64,000 bases of DNA from Megalopta genalis (lineage: Eukaryota > Arthropoda > Insecta > Hymenoptera > Halictidae): positions 211,775 to 275,774 of the forward strand of contig NW_027476367.1 in the NCBI RefSeq assembly GCF_051020955.1, in the 5' to 3' direction. How positions within the stretch are numbered: the first letter of the stretch is position 1; every line of letters starts with the position of its first letter. The translations under genes were made by a program, and so were the position numbers. Positions 37,354 to 51,200 of this stretch are shown here, in pieces. The notes beneath the pieces were generated by a model, which was given only the letters and a program-made list of their open reading frames with translations, was not told where the DNA came from and ran no database searches.

Positions 37354-40300
37354 CTACTTCGCATTGATTTGAAACTAAACATGTGTATCGCTTGGATTTG
37401 AAGCTAACTTGTTTGCTTCGCCTGCATTTGAAGCTAAATCAATCATACCGCAAGTATTTGAAGCAGAATCATATGTGTCGCATGGCTTTGAGGATAAGCC
37501 TTCTAATTCGCATTAATTTGAAGGTAAATCATGTGTTTCGCTTGGATTTGAAGCTAACTCGTTTGTTTCGCCTGCATTTGATGCTGTATCAATTATATCG
37601 CAAGTATTTGAAGCTAAATCATGTGTTTCGCTTGGATTTGAAGCTAACTCGTTTGTTTCGCCTGCATTTGATGCTATATCAATTATATTGCAAGTATTTG
37701 AAGCTAAATCATTTGTGTTGCATGGCTTTGAAGATAAGCCTTCCACTTTGCATTAATGTGAAGGTAAATCATGTGTTTCGCTTGGATTTGAAGCTAAGCC
37801 TTCTACTTCGCATTGATTTGGAACTAAATCATGTGTTTCGCTTGGATTTGTAGCTAAGTTGTTTGTTTTGCATGCATTTGAAGCTAAATCAATCATATAG
37901 CAAGTATTTGAAGCAGAATAATTTGTGTCGCATGGCTTTGAGGATAAGCCTTCTACTTCGCATTAATTTGAATGTAAGTCATGTGTTTCGCTTGGATTTG
38001 AAGCTATGTCTACTACTTCGCATTGATTTGAAACTAAATCATGTGTTTCGCATGAATTTGAAGTTAAGTCATGTGTTTCGCTTGGATTTGAAGCTAACTC
38101 GTTTGTTTCGCCTGCATTTGAAGCTATATCAATTATATCGCAAGTATTTGAAGCTAAATCATTTGTGTCGCATGGCTTTGAAGATAAGCCTTCTACTTTG
38201 CATTAATTTGAAGGTAAATCATGTGTTTCGCTTGGATTTGAAGGTAACTCGTTTGTTTCGCCTGCATTTGAAGCTATATCAATTATATCGCAAGTATTTG
38301 AATCTGAATCATTTGTGTCGCATGGCTTTGAGGATAAGCCTTCTACTTCGCATTAATTTGAAGGTAAATCATGTGTTTCGCTTGATTTGAAGCTAACTCG
38401 TTTGTTTCGCCTGCATTTGAAGCTATATCAATTATATCGCAAGTATTTGAATCTGAATCATTTGTGTCGCATGGCTTTGAGGATAAGCCTTCTACATCGC
38501 ATTGATTTGAAGCTAAATCATTTGTTTCGCTTTGATTTGAAGCTAAACCATGTGTCTCGCATGAATTTGAAACTAAATCATTTGTGTCGCATGGCTTTGA
38601 AGGTAAGCCTTCCTCTTTGCATTAATTTGATGGTAAATCATGTGTTTCGCTTGGATTTGAAGGTAACTCGTTTGTTTCGCCTGCATTTGAAGCTATATCA
38701 TTTATATCGCAGGTATGTGAAGCTAAATCATTTGTTTCGCATGGATTTGAAGCTAAGCCTTCTGCTTCTCATTGATTTGAAACTAAACCATGTGTTTCGC
38801 TTGGATTTTGAAGCTAACTCGTTTGTTTCGCCTGCATTTGAAGCTATATCATTTATATCGCAAGTATTTGAATCTGAATCATTTGTGTCGCATGGCTTTG
38901 AGGATAAGCCTTCTACTTCGCATTAATTTGAAGGTAAATCATGTGTTTCGATTGGATTTGAAGCTAACTCGATGTTTCGCCTGCATTTGAAGCTAAATCA
39001 TGTTTATCACAAGAACCTGAATCTAAACCATTTGTTTCGCAAGAATATGATCTAAACCATGTGTTTCGCATGAATTTGAAGGTAAGTCATGTGTTTCGCT
39101 TGGATTTGAAGCTATGTCTACTACTTCGCATTGATTTGAAACTACATCATGTGTTTCGCTGGATTTGAAGCTAACTCGTTTGTTTCGCCTGCATTTGAAG
39201 CTATATCATTTATATCGCAAGTATTTGAATCTGAATCATTTGTGTCGCATGGCTTGGAGGATAAGCCTTCTACTTCGCATTAATTTGAAGGTAAATCATG
39301 TGTTTCGCTTGGATTTGAAGCTAACTCGTTTGTTTCGCCTGCATTGAAGCTATATCACTTCTATCGCAAGTATTTGAAACTAAATCATTTGTGTCGCTTG
39401 GCTTTGAAGCTAAGCCGTCTACTTCGCATTGATATGACGCTAAATCATGTGTTTCGCACAGATTTGAAGCTAACTCGTTTGTTTCGCCTGCATTGAAGCT
39501 ATATCACTTCTATCGCAAGTATTTGAAACTAAATCATTTGTGTCGCATGGCTTTGAAGCTAAGCCTTCTACTTCGCATTGATTTGACGCTAAATCATGTG
39601 TTTTGCACAGATTTGAAGCTAACTCGTTTGTTTCGCCTGCATTTGATGCTATATCAATTATATTGCAAGTATTTGAAGCTAAATCATTTGTGTTGCATTG
39701 GCTTTGAAGATAAGCCTTCCACTTTGCATTAATTTGAAGGTAAATCATGTGTTTCGCTTGGATTTGAAGCTAAGCCTTCTACTTCGCATTGATTTGGAAC
39801 TAAATCATGTGTTTCGCTTGGATTTGTAGCTAAGTTGTTTGTTTCGCATGCATTTGAAGCTAAATCAATCATATAGCAAGTATTTGAAGCAGAATCATTT
39901 GTGTCGCATGGCTTTGAGGATAAGCCTTCTACTTCGCATTAATTTGAAGGTAAGTCATGTGTTTCGCTTGGATTTGAAGCTATGTCTACTACTTCGCATT
40001 GATTTGAAACTACATCATGTGTTTCGCATGGATTTGAAGCTAAATCATGTGTTTCGCATGGATGTGAAACTAACTCGATGTTTCGCCTGCATTTGAAGCT
40101 AAATCATGTTTATCACAAGAACCTGAATCTAAACCATTTGTTTCGCAAGAATATGAAGCTAAACCATGTGTTTCGCTTGGATTTGAAACTAACTCGTTTG
40201 TTTCGCCTGCATTTGAAGCTATATCAATTATATCGCAAGTATTTGAATCTGAATCATTTGTGTCGCATGGCTTTGAGGATAAGCCTTCTACATCGCATTG

Positions 40301-41801
40301 ATTTGAAGCTAAATCATTTGTTTCGCTTTGATTTGAAGCTAAACAATGTGTCTCGCATGAATTTGAAACTAAATCATTTGTGTCGCATGGCTTTGAAGCT
40401 AAGCCTTCTACTTCGCATTGATTTGACGCTAAATCATGTGTCTCGCACAGATTTGAAGCTAACTTGTTTGTTTCGCCTGCATTTGATGCTATATCAATTA
40501 TATTGCAAGTATTTGAAGCTAAATCATTTGTGTTGCATGGCTTTGAAGATAAGCCTTCCACTTTGCATTAATGTGAAGGTAAATCATGTGTTTCGCTTGG
40601 ATTTGAAGCTAAGCCTTCTACTTCGCATTGATTTGGAACTAAATCATGTTCGCAAGTATTTGAATCTGAATCATTTGTGTCGCATGGCTTTGAGGATAAT
40701 CCTTCTACTTCGCATTAATTTGAAGGTAAATCATGTGTTTCGCTTGGATTTGAAGCTAACTCGTTTGTTTCGCCTGCATTTGAAGCTATATCAATTATAT
40801 CGCAAGAATTTGAATCTGAATCATTTGTGTCGCATGGCTTTGAGGATAAGCCTTCTACATCGCATTGATTTGAAGCTAAATCATTTGTTCGCTTTGATTT
40901 GAAGCTAAACCATGTGTCTCGCATGAATTTGAAACTAAATCATTTGTGTCGCATGGCTTTGAAGGTAAGCCTTCCTCTTTGCATTAATTTGAAGGTAAAT
41001 CATGTGTTTCGCTTGGATTTGAAGGAAGGTAAATCATGTGTTTCGCTTGGATTTGAAGGTAACTCGTTTGTTTCGCCTGCATTTGAAGCTATATCAATTA
41101 TATCGCAAGTATTTGAATCTGAATCATTTGTGTCGCATGGCTTTGAGGATAAGCCTTCTACTTCGCATTAATTTGAAGGTAAATCATGTGTTTCGCTTGG
41201 ATTTGAAGCTAACTCGTTTGTTTCGCCTGCATTTGAAGCTATATCAATTATATCGCAAGTATTTGAATCTGAATCATTTGCGTCGCATGGCTTTGAGGAT
41301 AAGCCTTCTACATCGCATTGATTTGAAGCTGAATCATTTGTTTCGCTTTGATTTGAAGCTAAACCATGTGTCTCGCATGAATTTGAAACTAAATCATTTG
41401 TGTCGCATGGCTTTGAAGGTAAGCCTTCCTCTTTGCATTAATTTGAAGGTAAATCATGTGTTTCGCTTGGATTTGAAGGTAACTCGTTTCTTTCGCCTGC
41501 ATTTGAAGCTATATCATTTATATCGCAGGTATGTGAACCTAAATCATTTGTTTCGCATGGATTTGAAGCTAAGCCTTCTGCTTCTCATTGATTTGAAACT
41601 AAACCATGTGTTTCGCTTGGATTTGAAGCTAACTCGTTTGTTTCGCCTGCATTTGAAGCTATATCATTTATATCGCAAGTATTTGAATCTGAATCATTTG
41701 TGTCGCATGGCTTTGAGGATAAGCCTTCTACTTCGCATTAATTTGAAGGTAAATCATGTGTTTCGCTTGGATTTGAAGCTAACTCGTTTGTTTCGCCTGC
41801 A

Positions 41802-43539
41802 TTGAAGCTATATCACTTCTATCGCAAGTATTTGAAACTAAATCATTTGTGTCGCTTGGCTTTGAAGCTAAGCCTTCTACTTCGCATTGATTTGACGCTA
41901 AATCATGTGTTTCGCACAGATTTGAAGCTAACTCGTTTGTTTCGCCTGCATTTGATTCTATATCAATTATATCGCAAGTATTTGAATCTGAATCATTTGT
42001 GTCGCATGGCTTTGAGGATAATCCTTCTACTTCGCATTAATTTGAAGGTAAATCATGTGTTTCGCTTGGATTTGAAGCTAACTCGTTTGTTTCGCCTGCA
42101 TTTGAAGCTATATCAATTATATCGCAAGTATTTGAATCTGAATCATTTGTGTCGCATGGCTTTGAGGATAAGCCTTCTACATCGCATTGATTTGAAGCTA
42201 AATCATTTGTTTCGCTTTGATTTGAAGCTAAACCATGTGTCTCGCATGAATTTGAAACTAAATCATTTGTGTCGCATGGCTTTGAAGGTAAGCCTTCCTC
42301 TTTGCATTAATTTGAAGGTAAATCATGTGTTTCGCTTGGATTTGAAGGTAACTCGTTTGTTTCGCCTGCATTTGAAGCTATATCATTTATATCGCAGGTA
42401 TGTGAAGCTAAATCATTTGTTTCGCATGGATTTGAAGCTAAGCCTTCTGCTTCTCATTGATTTGAAACTAAACCATGTGTTTCGCTTGGATTTGAAGCTA
42501 ACTCGTTTGTTTCGCCTGCATTTGAAGCTATATCATTTATATCGCAAGTATTTGAATCTGAATCATTTGTGTCGCATGGCTTTGAGGATAAGCCTCCTAC
42601 TTCGCATTAATTTGAAGGTAAATCATGTGTTTCGATTGGATTTGAAGCTAACTCGTTTGTTTCGCCTGCATTGAAGCTATATCACTTCTATCGCAAGTAT
42701 TTGAAACTAAATCATTTGTGTCGCATGGCTTTGAAGCTAAGCCTTCTACTTCGCATTAATTTGAAGGTAAGTCATGTGTTTCGCTTGGATTTGAAGCTAT
42801 GTCTACTACTTCGCATTGATTTGAAACTAAATCATGTGTTTCGCATGAATTTGAAGTTAAGTCATGTGTTTCGCACAGATTTGAAGCTAACTCGTTTGTT
42901 TCGCCTGCATTTGATGCTATATCAATTATATTGCAAGTATTTGAAGCTAAATCATTTGTGTTGCATGGCTTTGAAGATAAGCCTTCCACTTTGCATTAAT
43001 TTGAAGGTAAATCATGTGTTTCGCTTGGATTTGAAGCTAAGCCTTCTACTTCGCATTGATTTGGAACTAAATCATGTGTTTCGCTTGGATTTGTAGCTAA
43101 GTTGTTTGTTTCGCATGCATTTGAAGCTAAATCAATCATATAGCAAGTATTTCAAGCAGAATCATTTGTGTCGCATGGCTTTGAGGATAAGCCTTCTACT
43201 TCGCATTAATTTGAAGGTAAGTCATGTGTTTCGCTTGGATTTGAAGCTATGTCTACTACTTCGCATTGATTTGAAACTACATCATGTGTTTCGCTTGGAT
43301 TTGAAGCTAACTCGTTTGTTTCGCCTGCATTTGAAGCTATATCATTTATATCGCAAGTATTTGAATCTGAATCATTTGTGTCGCATGGCTTTGAGGATAA
43401 GCCTTCTACTTCGCATTAATTTGAAGGTAAATCATGTGTTTCGCTTGGATTTGAAGCTAAGCCTTCTACTTCGCATTGATTTGGAACTAAATCATGTGTT
43501 TCGCTTGGTTTTGTAGCTAAGTTGTTTGTTTCGCATGCA
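41802..43539. repeat. 869-bp (29-monomer) HOR region
   Basis: The 29-bp monomer occurs at 41,802 and 42,671, 869 bp apart, which is 28 full monomers plus one 29-bp monomer. The same interval separates 45,490 and 46,359, where the subtype order is the same. Downstream of 42,671 the pattern soon departs into aaggtaagtcatg and tatgtctactac monomers, so only the first interval is a full HOR. Confidence 0.75.
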
Positions 43540-43735
43540 TTTGAAGCTAAATCAATCATATAGCAAGTATTTGAAGCAGAATCATTTGTGTCGCATGGCT
43601 TTGAGGATAAGCCTTCTACTTCGCATTAATTTGAAACTAAATCATTTGTGTCGCATGGCTTTGAAGCTAAGCCTTCTACTTCGCATTGATTTGATGCTAA
43701 ATCATGTGTTTCGCACAGATTTGTAGCTAACTCGT

Positions 43736-46700
43736 TTGTTTCGCCTGCATTTGAAGCTATATCAATTATATCGCAAGTATTTGAAGCTATATCATTTGTG
43801 TCGCATGGCTTTGAAGATAAGCCTTCTACTTTGCATTAATTTGAAGGTAAATCATGTGTTTCGCTTGGATTTGAAGGTAACTCGTTTGTTTCGCCTGCAT
43901 TTGAAGCTATATCAATTATATCGCAAGTATTTGAATCTGAATCATTTGTGTCGCATGGCTTTGAGGATAAGCCTTCCACTTCGCATGGATTTGAAGGTAA
44001 ATCATGTGTTTCGCATGGATTTGAAACTAACTCGTTTGTTTCGCCTGCATTTGAAGATAAATCATGTTTATCACAAGTATCTGAATCTAAACCATTTGTT
44101 TCGCAAGAATATGAAGCTAAACCATGTGTTTCGCTTGGATTTGAAACTAACTCGTTTGTTTCGCCTGCATTTGAAGCTATTTCAATAATATCGCAAGTAT
44201 TTGAATCTGAATCATTTGTGTCGCATGGCTTTGAGGATAAGCCTTCTACATCGCATTGATTTGAAGCTAAATCATTTGTTTCGCTTTGATTTGAAGCTAA
44301 ACCATGTGTCTCGCATGAATTTGAAACTAAATCATTTGTGTCGCATGGCTTTGAAGGTAAGCCTTCCTCTTTGCATTAATTTGAAGGTAAATCATGTGTT
44401 TCGCTTGGATTTGAAGGTAACTCGTTTGTTTCGCCTGCATTTGAAGCTATATCATTTATATCGCAGGTATGTGAAGCTAAATCATTTGTTTCGCATGGAT
44501 TTGAAGCTAAGCCTTCTGCTTCTCATTGATTTGAAACTAAACCATGTGTTTCGCGTGAATTTGATGCTAAGTCATGTGTTTCGCACAGATTTGAAGCTAA
44601 CTCGTTTGTTTCGCCTGCATTTGAAGCTATATCAATTATATCGCAAGTATTTGAAGCTAAATCATTTGTGTCGCATGGCTTTGAAGATAAGCCTTCTACT
44701 TTGCATTAATTTGAAGGTAATTCATGTGTTTCGCTTGGATTTGAAGGTAACTCGTTTGTTTCGCCTGCATTTGAAGCTATATCAATTATATCGCAAGTAT
44801 TTGAATCTGAATCATTTGTGTCGCATGGCTTTGAGGATAATCCTTCTACTTCGCATTAATTTGAAGGTAAATCATGTGTTTCGCTTGGATTTGAAGCTAA
44901 CTCGTTTGTTTCGCCTGCATTTGAAGCTATATCAATTATATCGCAAGAATTTGAATCTGAATCATTTGTGTCGCATGGCTTTGAGGATAAGCCTTCTACA
45001 TCGCATTGATTTGAAGCTAAATCATTTGTTTCGCTTTGATTTGAAGCTAAACCATGTGTCTCGCATGAATTTGAAACTAAATCATTTGTGTCGCATGGCT
45101 TTGAAGGTAAGCCTTCCTCTTTGCATTAATTTGAAGGTAAATCATGTGTTTCGCTTGGATTTGAAGGTAACTCGTTTGTTTCGCCTGCATTTGAAGCTAT
45201 ATCATTTATATCGCAGGTATGTGAAGCTAAATCATTTGTTTCGCATGGATTTGAAGCTAAGCCTTCTGCTTCTCATTGATTTGAAACTAAACCATGTGTT
45301 TCGCTTGGATTTGAAGCTAACTCGTTTGTTTCGCCTGCATTTGAAGCTGTATCATTTATATCGCAAGTATTTGAATCTGAATCATTTGTGTCGCATGGCT
45401 TTGAGGATAAGCCTTCTACTTCGCATTAATTTGAAGGTAAATCATGTGTTTCGATTGGATTTGAAGCTAACTCGTTTGTTTCGCCTGCATTGAAGCTATA
45501 TCACTTCTATCGCAAGTATTTGAAACTAAATCATTTGTGTCGCATGGCTTTGAAGATAAGCCTTCTACTTCGCATTGATTTGACGCTAAATCATGTGTTT
45601 CGCACAGATTTGAAGCTAACTCGTTTATTTCGCCTGCATTTGAAGCTATATCAGTTATATCGCAAGTATTTGAAGCTAAATCATTTGTGTCGCATGGCTT
45701 TGAGGATAAGGCTTCTACTTCGCATTAATTTGAAGGTAAATCATGTGTTTCGCTTGGATTTGAAGCTAGCTCGTTTGTTTCGCCTGCATTTGAAGCTATA
45801 TCAATTATATCGCAAGAATTTGAATCTGAATCATTTGTGTCGCATGGCTTTGAGGATAAGCCTTCTACATCGCATTGATTTGAAGCTAAATCATTTGTTT
45901 CGCTTTGATTTGAAGCTAAACCATGTGTCTCGCATGAATTTGAAACTAAATCATTTGTGTCGCATGGCTTTGAAGGTAAGCCTTCCTCTTTGCATTAATT
46001 TGAAGGTAAATCATGTGTTTCGCTTGGATTTGAAGGTAACTCGTTTGTTTCGCCTGCATTTGAAGCTATATCATTTATATCGCAGGTATGTGAAGCTAAA
46101 TCATTTGTTTCGCATGGATTTGAAGCTAAGCCTTCTGCTTCTCATTGATTTGAAACTAAACCATGTGTTTCGCTTGGATTTGAAGCTAACTCGTTTGTTT
46201 CGCCTGCATTTGAAGCTGTATCATTTATATCGCAAGTATTTGAATCTGAATCATTTGTGTCGCATGGCTTTGAGGATAAGCCTTCTACTTCGCATTAATT
46301 TGAAGGTAAATCATGTGTTTCGATTGGATTTGAAGCCAACTCGTTTGTTTCGCCTGCATTGAAGCTATATCACTTCTATCGCAAGTATTTGAAACTAAAT
46401 CATTTGTGTCGCATGGCTTTGAAGATAAGCCTTCTACTTCGCATTGATTTGACGCTAAATCATGTGTTTCGCACAGATTTGAAGCTAACTCGTTTATTTC
46501 GCCTGCATTTGAAGCTATATCAGTTATATCGCAAGTATTTGAAGCTAAATCATTTGTGTCGCATGGCTTTGAGGATAAGCCTTCTACTTCGCATTAATTT
46601 GAAGGTAAATCATGTGTTTCGCTTGGATTTGAAGCTAGCTCGTTTGTTTCGCCTGCATTGAAGCTATATCACTTCTATCGCAAGTATTTGAAACTAAATC

Positions 46701-48291
46701 ATTTGTGTCGCTTGGCTTTGAAGCTAAGCCTTCTACTTCGCATTGATTTGACGCTAAATCATGTGTTTCGCACAGATTTGAAGCTAACTCGTTTGTTTCG
46801 CCTGCATTTGATGCTATATCAATTATATTGCAAGTATTTGAAGCTAAATCATTTGCGTTGCATGGCTTTGAAGATAAGCCTTCCACTTTGCATTAATTTG
46901 AAGGTAAATCATGTGTTTCGCATGGATTTGAAGCTAAGCCTTCTACTTCGCATTGATTTGGAACTAAATCATGTGTTTCGCTTGGATTTGAAGCTAACTC
47001 GTTTGTTTCGCCTGCATTTGAAGCTATATCATTTATATCGCAAGTATTTGAATCTGAATCATTTGTGTCGCATGGCTTTGAGGATAATCCTTCTACTTCG
47101 CATTAATTTGAAGGTAAATCATGTGTTTCGCTTGGATTTGAAGCTAACTCGTTTGTTTCGCCTGCATTTGAAGCTATATCAATTATATCGCAAGTATTTG
47201 AATCTGAATCATTTGTGTCGCATGGCTTTGAGGATAAGCCTTCTACATCGCATTGATTTGAAGCTAAATCATTTGTTTCGCTTTGATTTGAAGCTAAACC
47301 ATGTGTCTCGCATGAATTTGAAACTAAATCATTTGTGTCGCATGGCTTTGAAGGTAAGCCTTCCTCTTTGCATTAATTTGAAGGTAAATCATGTGTTTCG
47401 CTTGGATTTGAAGGTAACTCGTTTGTTTCGCCTGCATTTGAAGCTATATCATTTATATCGCAGGTATGTGAAGCTAAATCATTTGTTTCGCATGGATTTG
47501 AAGCTAAGCCTTCTGCTTCTCATTGATTTGAAACTAAACCATGTGTTTCGCTTGGATTTGAAGCTAACTCGTTTGTTTCGCCTGCATTTGAAGCTATATC
47601 ATTTATATCGCAAGTATTTGAATCTGAATCATTTGTGTCGCATGGCTTTGAGGATAAGCCTTCTACTTCGCATTAATTTGAAGGTAAATCATGTGTTTCG
47701 ATTGGATTTGAAGCTAACTCGTTTGTTTCGCCTGCATTGAAGCTATGTCACTTCTATCGCAAGTATTTGAAACTAAATCATTTGTGTCGCATGGCTTTGA
47801 AGATAAGCCTTCTACTTCGCATTGATTTGACGCTAAATCATGTGTTTCGCACAGATTTGAAGCTAACTCGTTTATTTCGCCTGCATTTGAAGCTATATCA
47901 GTTATATCGCAAGTATTTGAAGCTAAATCATTTGTGTCGCATGGCTTTGAGGATAAGCCTTCTACTTCGCATTAATTTGAAGGTAAATCATGTGTTTCGC
48001 TTGGATTTGAAGCTAAGCCTTCTACTTCGCATTGATTTGGAACAAAATCATGTGTTTCGCTTGGATTTGTAGCTAAGTTGTTTGTTTCGCATGCATTTGA
48101 AGCTAAATCAATCATATAGCAAGTATTTGAAGCAGAATCATTTGTGTCGCATGGCTTTGAGGATAAGCCTTCTACTTCGCATTAATTTGAAACTAAATCA
48201 TTTGTGTCGCATGGCTTTGAAGCTAAGCCTTCTACTTCGCATTGATTTGATGCTAAATCATGTGTTTCGCACAGATTTGTAGCTAACTCGT
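43736..48291. repeat. Right-flank HOR, copy 1 (4,556 bp)
   Basis: Starts at an anchor, the atttgtagctaactcg junction with the following ctatatcatttgtgtcg monomer. The anchor recurs at 48,292, 51,980, 55,218, 58,605, 59,865 and 63,252. The length is 152 monomers minus four bases, and exactly four 29-bp monomers lie inside (45,490, 46,359, 46,658, 47,737). It carries one 869-bp HOR more than the next copy, and private variants such as cgcgtgaatttgatgc near 44,553. Confidence 0.8.
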
Positions 48292-51200
48292 TTGTTTCGC
48301 CTGCATTTGAAGCTATATCAATTATATCGCAAGTATTTGAAGCTATATCATTTGTGTCGCATGGCTTTGAAGATAAGCCTTCTACTTTGCATTAATTTGA
48401 AGGTAAATCATGTGTTTCGCTTGGATTTGAAGGTAACTCGTTTGTTTCGCCTGCATTTGAAGCTATATCAATTATATCGCAAGTATTTGAATCTGAATCA
48501 TTTGTGTCGCATGGCTTTGAGGATAAGCCTTCCAGTTCGCATGGATTTGAAGGTAAATCATGTGTTTCGCATGGATTTGAAACTAACTCGTTTGTTTCGC
48601 CTGCATTTGAAGATAAATCATGTTTATCACAAGTATCTGAATCTAAACCATTTGTTTCGCAAGAATATGAAGCTAAACCATGTGTTTCGCTTGGAATTGA
48701 AACTAACTCGTTTGTTTCGCCTGCATTTGAAGCTATATCAATAATATCGCAAGTATTTGAATCTGAATCATTTGTGTCGCATGGCTTTGAGGATAAGCCT
48801 TCTACATCGCATTGATTTGAAGCTAAATCATTTGTTTCGCTTTGATTTGAAGCTAAACCATGTGTCTCGCATGAATTTGAAACTAAATCATTTGTGTCGC
48901 ATGGCTTTGAAGGTAAGCCTTCCTCTTTGCATTAATTTGAAGGTAAATCATGTGTTTCGCTTGGATTTGAAGGTAACTCGGTTGTTTCGCCTGCATTTGA
49001 AGCTATATCATTTATATCGCAGGTATGTGAAGCTAAATCATTTGTTTCGCATGGATTTGAAGCTAAGCCTTCTGCTTCTCATTGATTTGAAACTAAACCA
49101 TGTGTTTCGCATGAATTTGATGCTAAGTCATGTGTTTCGCACAGATTTGAAGCTAACTCGTTTGTTTCGCCTGCATTTGAAGCTATATCAATTATATCGC
49201 AAGTATTTGAAGCTAAATCATTTGTGTCGCATGGCTTTGAAGATAAGCCTTCTACTTTGCATTAATTTGAAGGTAATTCATGTGTTTCGATTGGATTTGA
49301 ACGTAACTCGTTTGTTTCGCCTGCATTTGAAGCTATATCAATTATATCGCAAGTATTTGAATCTGAATCATTTGTGTCGCATGGCTTTGAGGATAATCCT
49401 TCTACTTCGCATTAATTTGAAGGTAAATCATGTGTTTCGCTTGGATTTGAAGCTAACTCGTTTGTTTCGCCTGCATTTGAAGCTATATCAATTATATCGC
49501 AAGAATTTGAATCTGAATCATTTGTGTCGCATGGCTTTGAGGATAAGCCTTCTACATCGCATTGATTTGAAGCTAAATCATTTGTTTCGCTTTGATTTGA
49601 AGCTAAACCATGTGTCTCGCATGAATTTGAAACTAAATCATTTGTGTCGCATGGCTTTGAAGGTAAGCCTTCCTCTTTGCATTAATTTGAAGGTAAATCA
49701 TGTGTTTCGCTTGGATTTGAAGGTAACTCGTTTGTTTCGCCTGCATTTGAAGCTATATCATTTATATCGCAGGTATGTGAAGCTAAATCATTTGTTTCGC
49801 ATGGATTTGAAGCTAAGCCTTCTGCTTCTCATTGATTTGAAACTAAACCATGTGTTTCGCTTGGATTTGAAGCTAACTCGTTTGTTTCGCCTGCATTTGA
49901 AGCTGTATCATTTATATCGCAAGTATTTGAATCTGAATCATTTGTGTCGCATGGCTTTGAGGATAAGCCTTCTACTTCGCATTAATTTGAAGGTAAATCA
50001 TGTGTTTCGATTGGATTTGAAGCTAACTCGTTTGTTTCGCCTGCATTGAAGCTATATCACTTCTATCGCAAGTATTTGAAACTAAATCATTTGTGTCGCA
50101 TGGCTTTGAAGATAAGCCTTCTACTTCGCATTGATTTGACGCTAAATCATGTGTTTCGCACAGATTTGAAGCTAACTCGTTTATTTCGCCTGCATTTGAA
50201 GCTATATCAGTTATATCGCAAGTATTTGAAGCTAAATCATTTGTGTCGCATGGCTTTGAGGATAAGCCTTCTACTTCGCATTAATTTGAAGGTAAATCAT
50301 GTGTTTCGCTTGGATTTGAAGCTAGCTCGTTTGTTTCGCCTGCATTGAAGCTATATCACTTCTATCGCAAGTATTTGAAACTAAATCATTTGTGTCGCTT
50401 GGCTTTGAAGCTAAGCCTTCTACTTCGCATTGATTTGACGCTAAATCATGTGTTTCGCACAGATTTGAAGCTAACTCGTTTGTTTCGCCTGCATTTGATG
50501 CTATATCAATTATATTGCAAGTATTTGAAGCTAAATCATTTGTGTTGCATGGCTTTGAAGATAAGCCTTCCACTTTGCATTAATTTGAAGGTAAATCATG
50601 TGTTTCGCATGGATTTGAAGCTAAGCCTTCTACTTCGCATTGATTTGGAACTAAATCATGTGTTTCGCTTGGATTTGAAGCTAACTCGTTTGTTTCGCCT
50701 GCATTTGAAGCTATATCATTTATATCGCAAGTATTTGAATCTGAATCATTTGTGTCGCATGGCTTTGAGGATAAGCCTTCTACTTCGCATTAATTTGAAG
50801 GTAAATCATGTGTTTCGCACAGATTTGAAGCTAACTCGTTTGTTTCGCCTGCATTTGAAGCTATATCAATTATATCGCAAGTATTTGAAGCTAAATCATT
50901 TGTGTCGCTTGGCTTTGAAGATAAGCCTTCTACTTTGCATTAATTTGAAGGTAATTCATGTGTTTCGCTTGGATTTGAAGGTAACTCGTTTGTTTCGCCT
51001 GCATTTGAAGCTATATCAATTATATCGCAAGTATTTGAATCTGAATCATTTGTGTCGCATGGCTTTGAGGATAATCCTTCTACTTCGCATTAATTTGAAG
51101 GTAAATCATGTGTTTCGCTTGGATTTGAAGCTAACTCGTTTGTTTCGCCTGCATTTGAAGCTGTATCAATTATATCGCAAGTATTTGAATCTGAATCATT

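Larger units (their letters stand above)
35691..43735. repeat. Transition zone with 480-bp and irregular HORs
   Basis: Subtypes typical of the right flank appear here: monomers ending cattaa, starting tttgaaggtaa, and atttgaatctgaatc. A 480-bp (16-monomer) period is visible around 36,394 and 36,874, sharing tatgcctactacttcg and gatttgaaggtaaatc. Irregular joins occur at 35,336-35,362, 39,050, 40,648 and 41,024. The 29-bp monomer reappears at 39,345 and 39,493. Homogenisation is intermediate. Confidence 0.65.
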
